A stretch of 64,000 nt of DNA from Acinetobacter qingfengensis. Its GTDB lineage: Bacteria > Pseudomonadota > Gammaproteobacteria > Pseudomonadales > Moraxellaceae. Of this stretch, positions 57,649-64,000 are shown piece after piece. The notes beneath the pieces were generated by a model that worked only from the letters and a program-made list of their open reading frames with translations, had not been told where the DNA came from and searched no databases. The translations under genes and the position numbers were made by a program. The stretch is taken from NCBI RefSeq assembly GCF_008693185.1, contig NZ_VXKN01000005.1:186001-250000 (forward strand), read 5' to 3'. The first letter of the stretch is position 1. Each line of letters begins with the position of its first letter.

Positions 57649-59937
57649 TTAATATTTGAAGTTAACCGCAAAGACTGCATTACGACCTTCACCTTCAAAG
57701 GCGTAATGGGCAGCATGTGCACTTGTAAAATAACGTTTATCACTAATATTATTAACATTTAACTGTAAATTAATATTGTCATTGACGTTATAACGAGCCA
57801 TTGCATTATAAATGGTATAGGTTGGCAAAATTTTGGTATTTGCAGTATTTGCATATACTTTATCTTTATATTGAGCGCCGGCACCTAATGTTAATTTCGG
57901 GCTAATATCATAAGTTGTCCAGAGCGTAGCACTTTGTTTGGTAACAAATGGGAGTTGATTACCATTTAGTGGCGATGCTGTATATATTGGATTGGTTGAT
58001 GTACCAGTATTCACATAACCATTATCTGTTAATTCACCATCTAGATAGTTATAGCCTACAGATATTGCCCACTGATCTGTGATATTGCCGTTAATACCGA
58101 GCTCAAAACCGTCAACCTTACTACTGCCAACATTAGCAGTTGTACCATCACCATTGGTGACGCGGGTATTTTGTTTTTCGGTACGGAATATTGCAGCAGT
58201 AATATTGGCGCGGTTATTGAGTATATCCCATTTTGTTCCTAGCTCGTAAGTACGGGCTTTTTCTGGATCAAGATTTTTAATGGCATCACTTAATGAATCA
58301 GAACCATCCCCCTGATCAATGCCGACTGGATTTACAGAAGTGGCATAACTAAAGTAGATACTCCCATTTTTAGTTGGTTTAAAAACTAAACCCGCTTGAT
58401 AAGAGAAGAAATCTGTATCACTGCTGATGGTTGTTCCTGCAGGTGTTGTAGTTCCACGAGATACAACATCTTTATTATATTTACGTTCAGTATTGAAATC
58501 ATCCCAGCGAGCGCCAAGATTCAAAATCCATTGCGGTGTAAATTCGATATTGTCTAAGAGATAAATTCCGGTATTACGGCTACGAGTTGTATATTGATTT
58601 CGGATACTGCCTAATGTATCCGTAAAAGCACCGTTTTGAGGGTTATTTAGAGAGGTACACCATCCATTATTTGCTGCATCACTTGCGTTACATACTGTGC
58701 TAAATACTGTGGATGTTGTTGTACCTGCAGTATTCGTAAAGGTATAGACACCCTGATCAGTACTTTGATAGCTATATTCAACACCTGTATTAAAGCTATG
58801 TTTAATTGTGCCAGTATTAAATTTCCCTTTTAGGGATAGTTGGTCACTAAAGCCTTGTGTGTCGACAATACGACTTAATGCACGGCGACTAATAGTTTGG
58901 GGATCTCGGTAAATATTACCTTTTGAATCATCAGCATTGGTATAAATATAATCAGATTTAGACTTGGTATAGGTGGCAACATTACCAATGGTTAAATCAT
59001 CGCTAAAATCATGTTCTAATTTGATGGTTCCAATATGATTTTCACGTTTATCAAAATCACGATTTTTCCAGCCGTAATAAGTGCCTTGTTTAACATTTAC
59101 AGGTTCACCATTACCTGCTGTACCAGAAATTCCTGTAGGTACAGAAGCATTGTTAAATGGAATACCTGAATCAGGTTCATCATTACTTTTTAGAAAATAA
59201 TAACTTAATGTTGCACGGTTTGCTGTTCCTAAACCAAAAGCAACACTTGGTGCAATACCGATACGTTTATACTCAGCACCATTGGTTTGTCCAGCCTTAT
59301 CATTCTGATGTGCCATGACTACTACACGGCCAGCGGTGCCTTTACCAAAATCTTTATTGGCGTCCAGCATGATATGGGCATAATCATCTGTACCATTTGC
59401 AATCGTACCCTGATATTGATCTCCTTGATGCGCAGTTTTAGGAATCAGGTTGATACTGCCACCAACACCGCCGCCACCAGAAATGGTCGAACTGGAACCC
59501 TTAGTCACTTCAACTTGTTCAACAGCGAACATATCCCGATTTTGAGAAGTTGAATTACGCACACCATCTACATAGATAGATGATTCTGAGCTATAGCCAC
59601 GAATATAAGGCATATCTGTAAAAGGTGTACCACCTTCACCAGCTGCAAATGTAATTCCCGGAACATTTTGCAAGGCAGTTGCCAGCGTATTCGAGTTGGT
59701 ATCTGTAAGCAATCTTTGAGAAATAATATCAACAGATTTTGGAGTATCCAGTAAAGGTGCAACATATTTTGTATTGGCAGACTGATCAACCTTTAAATTA
59801 CTTTGCTCCGCCTGTACTTCGATGGTTGGAAGTTGTGTTGGATCATCTGCTGCATGTGTTGCAAAGGGCAGCGCAACCGTTGCAACAGCCAATAATTGAG
59901 ATGCACGTTGATGTTTACGACTTTTAATCATGGACAT
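57649..59937 (-). CDS. TonB-dependent siderophore receptor (Fiu/PiuA-like)
   Basis: Outer-membrane receptor of 762 residues. After a signal peptide (RASQLLAVATVALPFATHAAD) comes a TonB-box region and the plug domain (TPKSVDIISQRLLTDTNSNTLATALQNVPGITF; PYIRGYSSESSIYVDGVRN; VEVTKGSSSTISGGGGVGGSINLIPK), then a barrel ending in the aromatic NAVFAVNFKY. Pairing with PiuC points to a catecholate receptor of the Fiu/PiuA type; the ligand is inferred. Start 59937 (MSMIKSRK) with AGG upstream is chosen; the frame extends further but with a hydrophobic non-signal tail. A Fur-like box precedes it. Confidence 0.9.
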   Translation of the reverse strand: MSMIKSRKHQRASQLLAVATVALPFATHAADDPTQLPTIEVQAEQSNLKVDQSANTKYVAPLLDTPKSVDIISQRLLTDTNSNTLATALQNVPGITFAAGEGGTPFTDMPYIRGYSSESSIYVDGVRNSTSQNRDMFAVEQVEVTKGSSSTISGGGGVGGSINLIPKTAHQGDQYQGTIANGTDDYAHIMLDANKDFGKGTAGRVVVMAHQNDKAGQTNGAEYKRIGIAPSVAFGLGTANRATLSYYFLKSNDEPDSGIPFNNASVPTGISGTAGNGEPVNVKQGTYYGWKNRDFDKRENHIGTIKLEHDFSDDLTIGNVATYTKSKSDYIYTNADDSKGNIYRDPQTISRRALSRIVDTQGFSDQLSLKGKFNTGTIKHSFNTGVEYSYQSTDQGVYTFTNTAGTTTSTVFSTVCNASDAANNGWCTSLNNPQNGAFTDTLGSIRNQYTTRSRNTGIYLLDNIEFTPQWILNLGARWDDFNTERKYNKDVVSRGTTTPAGTTISSDTDFFSYQAGLVFKPTKNGSIYFSYATSVNPVGIDQGDGSDSLSDAIKNLDPEKARTYELGTKWDILNNRANITAAIFRTEKQNTRVTNGDGTTANVGSSKVDGFELGINGNITDQWAISVGYNYLDGELTDNGYVNTGTSTNPIYTASPLNGNQLPFVTKQSATLWTTYDISPKLTLGAGAQYKDKVYANTANTKILPTYTIYNAMARYNVNDNINLQLNVNNISDKRYFTSAHAAHYAFEGEGRNAVFAVNFKY

Positions 59938-60048
59938 ACCAAAGACCTGAAGTAATGAGAATAAAAAATGGAGAATTTGATACATGATGTAACAGTTATG
60001 AATGATATTAAGAATTGTTAATAACCACAATAATCGCTGTAATAATTA

Positions 60049-60067
60049 TGAAATGATAATAATTCTT
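60049..60067. promoter_or_regulatory. Fur-like box before the siderophore receptor
   Basis: TGAAATGATAATAATTCTT matches the 19-bp Fur consensus (GATAATGATAATCATTATC) at 13 of 19 positions, with an intact ATGATAAT core. It lies ~110 bases upstream of the receptor start, fitting iron repression of the receptor-piuC-oxidase unit. Confidence 0.6.
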
Positions 60068-60356
60068 AAAATATTTACTTTTATTGAAAATGGCGATTAA
60101 AATGTAGGAAATATCATAATATAATACTTATTGTGATTTTATGATTGGGTAAATCATTTTATGGGAGAAAAATTAATATTTAATGGTATTGGCATCAAAT
60201 AAAAATAGGGTTTAAAGCTTTAAGAATATTTTTTGATGAAAGGCTGGATAAGCTTTAAAACGCAAAATCTTTTTGTCCAATTTAAGCTTAATTAAGTCAA
60301 TTTATGATAAGAAAGTTAAAAAATATTACCCAGTATTGAAGAAAAAAACACAAGTT

Positions 60357-60385
60357 TTGTATATCATGCCATCATGTCATATAAT
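60357..60385 (+). promoter_or_regulatory. Promoter of tig
   Basis: TATAAT at 60380-60385 is a perfect -10; TTGTAT 17 bases upstream is the -35 (3/6). Expected start is near 60392, giving a short leader of ~40 bases. Confidence 0.65.
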
Positions 60386-60432
60386 ATGGCACTTTTTTAA
60401 AACTTGTATTTTTGATAATTAAAGAGGAAGCC

Positions 60433-61767
60433 ATGCAAGTAACGATTGAAGCGGTTTCGGGCGTTGCCCGTCGTTTAAATGTATCTGTACCGACGAGCCG
60501 TATTAATGAGCAATTTGAAGCTCGTTTGAAACGTACTGCCAAAACTGTGAAAATCAACGGCTTTCGTCCAGGTAAAGTTCCTGTAAACGTAGTACGCCGT
60601 GAATATGGTGCAGGAATTTATCAGGAAGTGGTAAATGACACGATTCGTGATGCAGTATTTGAAGCGATCCAGCAAGAAAAAATCAATGCTGTTGGTATGC
60701 CAAACATCGAGAAAGTAGAAAATAAAGACGATGCTTTAGTATTTGAAGCAACTGTTGAAATTTATCCAGAAGTTGATGTAAATGGTTTTACTGATCTTGA
60801 AATCGAACGTAAAACAACCGAAATTAAAGATGCAGATGTAGATATCATGATTGAGAATCTACAAAAACAACGTCAAACTTGGGCTGATACCAAAGGCATG
60901 GCGAAAAAAGACATGCAAGTAACTTTCGATTTTGAAGGTACAATAGATGGTGAGAAGTTTGAAGGCGGTTCTGCTGAAGACTTTAAATTGGTTCTAGGTT
61001 CAGGCCGCATGATTCCGGGCTTTGAAGATGGCATTATTGGCATGAAAAAAGGCGAAGAGAAAGTAATTGATGTGACTTTCCCAGAAGACTATCAGGCCGA
61101 AAACCTTGCTGGTAAAGCTGCGCAATTTACAATCACTGTTAAGAAAGTTGAGAAACCACAGCTTCCTGAAATTGATGCTGAATTCTTACAGGTATTTGGT
61201 TTATCTGAAGAAGATGGCGTTGAAAAACTTAAAGCTGACGTTCGTAAAAATATGGAACGTGAAGTGAAGAGTGGTCTACGCAATCAGGTCAAACAAGCTG
61301 CATTTGATGCATTGGTTGCTGCCAATGAAATCGAAGTACCAAATGCAATGGTTGCACAGGAAATTGATCGTCAGCGTCAACAAATGGTTCAACAATTTAC
61401 ACAGCAATTTGGTGCACAGGGTGCAAAAGCTTTTGACTCAAGTGTATTACCAGATGAATTGTTCAAAGAGCAAGCTGAAAAATCTGTAAAACTTGGTGTA
61501 TTGGTTTCTAAAGTTTTACAGGATGCAAAACTTGAAGTTGATCAGGAACGTGTAAAATCGTTTATCGAAGATATGGCATCTTCTTATGAAGATCCTACAG
61601 AAGTGATCGAATACTTCTCTACTGACAAACAACAACGTGAGCAAATCGAATCAGTTGTTCTTGAAGATCAAGTTGTGGATCATATCCTTGCCAGTGCAAA
61701 AGTGACTGAAAAGGAAGTCTCTTATCAAGATCTTCTTGCTGAGCAACAAGCGCGTCAACAAGGTTAA
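60433..61767 (+). CDS. tig: Trigger factor
   Basis: Ribosome-associated chaperone and peptidyl-prolyl isomerase (444 residues). The N-terminal ribosome-binding domain carries [18 protein letters not shown], the FKBP-type domain reads [48 protein letters not shown], and a long helical C-terminal chaperone domain follows. ATG 60433 with GAGGAAG upstream is preferred over the in-frame TTG/ATT at 60412. It precedes clpP and clpX as in many proteobacteria. Confidence 0.97.
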   Translation: MQVTIEAVSGVARRLNVSVPTSRINEQFEARLKRTAKTVKINGFRPGKVPVNVVRREYGAGIYQEVVNDTIRDAVFEAIQQEKINAVGMPNIEKVENKDDALVFEATVEIYPEVDVNGFTDLEIERKTTEIKDADVDIMIENLQKQRQTWADTKGMAKKDMQVTFDFEGTIDGEKFEGGSAEDFKLVLGSGRMIPGFEDGIIGMKKGEEKVIDVTFPEDYQAENLAGKAAQFTITVKKVEKPQLPEIDAEFLQVFGLSEEDGVEKLKADVRKNMEREVKSGLRNQVKQAAFDALVAANEIEVPNAMVAQEIDRQRQQMVQQFTQQFGAQGAKAFDSSVLPDELFKEQAEKSVKLGVLVSKVLQDAKLEVDQERVKSFIEDMASSYEDPTEVIEYFSTDKQQREQIESVVLEDQVVDHILASAKVTEKEVSYQDLLAEQQARQQG

Positions 61768-61778
61768 TGCTTTTGTAG

Positions 61779-61805
61779 AAAAAGGCGCAATCTGCGCCTT
61801 TTTTT
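61779..61805 (+). terminator. Terminator of tig
   Basis: Perfect 11-bp stem AAAAAGGCGCA (61779-61789) / TGCGCCTTTTT (61793-61803) with a 3-base loop and a T run. Confidence 0.92.
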
Positions 61806-61969
61806 ATGTGGTGAATTTGCATAATTCAGGGAGTTTTTTGAGAAACCAATTGATCTATACTTGCTGAACCAGTTATTCAAAGTTATAGTGCGATACTATC
61901 ATCTAGTCATTTATTATTTGGTGTGCTCAGCTCGCCATCATCTTATAATTCTAAGGAAATAAAATACTC

Positions 61970-62575
61970 ATGTTGATTCCAGACATCAAAAATGCGTTGG
62001 TTCCTGTTGTCGTTGAGCAATCTTCTCGTGGTGAACGCTCATTCGATATCTTTTCCCGTTTATTACGTGAACGTGTCATCTTTTTGACTGGAGAAGTGGA
62101 AGACAACATGGCAAATTTAATTGTTGCACAAATGTTGTTTCTGGAAGCTGAAAATCCTGATAAGGATATTCATCTTTATATTAACTCTCCGGGTGGTTCT
62201 GTCACAGCAGGTATGGCAATTTACGATACCATGCAGTTCATCAAACCTGATGTATCTACAATCTGTATGGGACAGGCGGCTTCTATGGGAGCATTTTTAC
62301 TTAATGCCGGTGCAAAAGGTAAACGTTACTGTCTGGAAAATGCTCGTGTTATGATTCACCAACCACTTGGTGGTTTCCGTGGACAAGCATCCGACATTGA
62401 AATCCACGCACGTGAAATCTTATTTATTAAAGAACGTTTAAACCGTTTAATGGCTGAACACAGCGGTCAAGATTATGAAATTGTTGCACGTGATACAGAT
62501 CGTGATAATTTTATGACTGCACAGGCAGCAAAAGCGTATGGTTTGGTTGATGAAGTACTGACTAAACGTCTTTAA
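61970..62575 (+). CDS. clpP: ATP-dependent Clp protease proteolytic subunit
   Basis: Serine protease of 201 residues forming the tetradecameric barrel that works with ClpX. The catalytic triad is visible: Ser in [11 protein letters not shown], His in [10 protein letters not shown], Asp in RDTDRDNFM. It follows tig after its terminator and so has its own promoter, which I could not place in the 164-base gap. clpX follows 30 bases later. Confidence 0.97.
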   Translation: MLIPDIKNALVPVVVEQSSRGERSFDIFSRLLRERVIFLTGEVEDNMANLIVAQMLFLEAENPDKDIHLYINSPGGSVTAGMAIYDTMQFIKPDVSTICMGQAASMGAFLLNAGAKGKRYCLENARVMIHQPLGGFRGQASDIEIHAREILFIKERLNRLMAEHSGQDYEIVARDTDRDNFMTAQAAKAYGLVDEVLTKRL

Positions 62576-62605
62576 TCCCTAGTAATACTGAATTTTGGAG
62601 TAGAT

Positions 62606-63916
62606 ATGTCCGAATCCACCAAAGGGCAAAAATGTTGTTCATTTTGTGGTAAATCACAGGCAGAAGTCGGCAAATTGATCGCCGGTGAAGATGCATATAT
62701 TTGTAATGAGTGTATTGATGTCTGTCTGGATTTGGTACAAACAAGTCAACAAGTTGAATCAGGGGATTGGGCGTCACGTCCTTTACCGAAGCCTCATGAA
62801 ATTCGTGCGGCGCTAGATCAATATGTCATTGGTCAGGATTGGGCGAAAAAAACTTTGGCGGTTGCCGTTTATAATCATTATAAGCGTCTGAAGTTGACAC
62901 AATCATCCAGTGCAAAAAAAGACATTGAATTGGCCAAAAGTAATATTTTACTGATTGGGCCAACAGGTTCAGGTAAGACTTTGCTGGCACAGACATTAGC
63001 ACGCTTACTGGATGTGCCTTTTGCCATGGCTGATGCAACCACATTAACAGAAGCAGGCTATGTGGGCGAAGATGTGGAAAACATCGTCCAGAAACTCCTG
63101 CAAAAAGCTGATTATGATGTTGAGAAAGCACAAAAAGGCATTATCTACATTGATGAGATCGACAAGATTACCCGAAAATCAGAAAATCCATCAATTACCC
63201 GAGATGTTTCGGGTGAAGGTGTACAACAAGCCTTGTTGAAAATGATTGAAGGTACAGTTGCATCAATTCCACCGCAGGGCGGTCGTAAGCATCCGCAGCA
63301 GGAATTCATTCAAATCGATACATCAAATATTTTATTTATTTGTGGTGGTGCTTTTGCCGGTCTGGAAAAAATTGTCCAACAACGCCATGAGAAAGGTGGT
63401 ATTGGTTTTAATGCAGAAGTGAAAAAGAAAGATGAGTCCAAAGGTCTGGGGCAGCTTTTTAGAGAAGTTGAACCGGAAGATCTGATTAAGTTTGGTCTAA
63501 TCCCGGAGTTCATCGGTCGTTTACCTGTGATTGCAACGCTTGAAGAATTGGATGAAGATGCTTTGGTGCAGATTTTGACTGAACCAAAAAATGCTTTAAC
63601 CCGTCAATATCAACATTTATTTGATATGGAAAATGTGGATCTGGTATTTGAAGCACAAGCATTACGTGCAGTAGCGAAAAAAGCATTGGAACGTAAAACT
63701 GGAGCGAGAGGTTTACGTTCTATTCTAGAGAATGTATTGCTAGATACCATGTATGATCTGCCAAGTGCAGAGAATATCGGTAAAGTTACGATTACTGAAC
63801 AAGTGATTAATGCAAATGCGAAACCTGAGCTGGGTACGGAGCGTTTACCGAAATCTGAATCAACAACTGAAGAAGACAAATCAGATTTGAAAGTCATTGA
63901 TTCAAAATCAGCCTAA
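62606..63916 (+). CDS. clpX: ATP-dependent unfoldase ClpX
   Basis: AAA+ unfoldase of 436 residues, partner of ClpP. The N-terminal zinc-binding domain ([19 protein letters not shown], then CNECID) is followed by Walker [16 protein letters not shown], Walker [11 protein letters not shown], the pore-loop GYVGEDVE, the IGF-type ClpP-contact loop expected near residues 265-275 (GGIGFNAEV) and sensor-2 [10 protein letters not shown]. The C-terminal ~30 residues are polar. Follows clpP and ends at a terminator. Confidence 0.97.
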   Translation: MSESTKGQKCCSFCGKSQAEVGKLIAGEDAYICNECIDVCLDLVQTSQQVESGDWASRPLPKPHEIRAALDQYVIGQDWAKKTLAVAVYNHYKRLKLTQSSSAKKDIELAKSNILLIGPTGSGKTLLAQTLARLLDVPFAMADATTLTEAGYVGEDVENIVQKLLQKADYDVEKAQKGIIYIDEIDKITRKSENPSITRDVSGEGVQQALLKMIEGTVASIPPQGGRKHPQQEFIQIDTSNILFICGGAFAGLEKIVQQRHEKGGIGFNAEVKKKDESKGLGQLFREVEPEDLIKFGLIPEFIGRLPVIATLEELDEDALVQILTEPKNALTRQYQHLFDMENVDLVFEAQALRAVAKKALERKTGARGLRSILENVLLDTMYDLPSAENIGKVTITEQVINANAKPELGTERLPKSESTTEEDKSDLKVIDSKSA

Positions 63917-63931
63917 TCTGGATTTATCTGA

Positions 63932-63963
63932 AAAAAAACGCATGATCATTCATGCGTTTTTTT
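63932..63963 (+). terminator. Terminator of clpPX
   Basis: Perfect stem with AAAAAAACGCATG (63932-63944) pairing with CATGCGTTTTTTT (63951-63963) across a 6-base loop. Confidence 0.88.
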
Positions 63964-64000
63964 ATGCCATTAAGGATAAACGGGTATGGTTTTAAATTTA

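Larger units (their letters stand above)
59938..60432. promoter_or_regulatory. Divergent promoter region, receptor gene / tig
   Basis: A 495-bp AT-rich gap with a Fur-like box near the receptor and a clear sigma70 promoter near tig (separate entries). The remaining sequence between about 60070 and 60350 shows nothing I can identify. Confidence 0.6.

Overview
The window is a chromosomal segment of an AT-rich gammaproteobacterium, most probably Acinetobacter or a close relative in the Moraxellaceae. The reasons are the mrcA / pilMNOPQ-aroK-aroB-SPOR-gltBD layout, the tig-clpP-clpX run, the mlaFEDCB operon whose MlaD carries a large insertion in its MCE domain, the metX-metW pair, and protein sequences that look like Acinetobacter throughout. 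I see no rRNA, tRNA, CRISPR array, insertion sequence or prophage. Species-level placement is inference.

Layout. 1-5.4 kb: an aldo/keto reductase cut by the window edge, a class III aminotransferase with a divergent DeoR-type regulator, an MFS transporter, and a decayed locus (RidA-like pseudogene, and a soxR pseudogene with two in-frame stops behind a well preserved SoxR box). 5.6-9.5 kb: a minor-pilin operon (PilE, FimT, PilV, PilW and a 638-residue PilX-like protein). 9.5-15.7 kb: a DEAD-box RNA helicase with a long structured leader, then the mla phospholipid transport operon. 15.7-26 kb: PBP1A, divergent from pilMNOPQ, then aroK, aroB and a SPOR-like gene. 26-32.4 kb: gltB and gltD behind a candidate sigma54 promoter with NtrC-like sites. 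32.4-35.9 kb: a metallo-beta-lactamase-fold protein with an altered metal motif, then LemA and two TPM-domain proteins.

36-46.3 kb is the most distinctive region. Two GT4 glycosyltransferases on the + strand converge on a - strand series that starts at a major type IV pilin: pilin, terminator-like hairpin, a GT-C membrane protein with C-terminal TPR-like repeats, a polyprenyl-phosphate-sugar synthase-like GT2, an ABC flippase, a Stealth-family protein and a GT32-like transferase. A second pilin gene lies upstream. Both pilins have sigma54 promoters with the same upstream TGACA-N5-TGTCA operator. I infer a pilin- or surface-glycosylation system built on a TMTC-like enzyme rather than on the usual PglL/TfpO ligases.

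46.3-64 kb: a tripartite exporter operon (outer membrane factor, HlyD-type adaptor, two ABC-2 permeases, no ATPase gene), metX-metW-Sel1, leuA with a previously untracked 28-codon leucine-rich leader peptide and attenuator hairpin, a TonB-dependent siderophore receptor with a Fur-like box and downstream piuC and an FMN-dependent hydroxyacid oxidase, and finally tig, clpP and clpX.

Three physically separate type IV pilus loci lie within 46 kb: minor pilins, the pilMNOPQ envelope complex, and the major pilin with its candidate modification genes. They could together give a working pilus, but the motor and prepilin peptidase genes must lie elsewhere.
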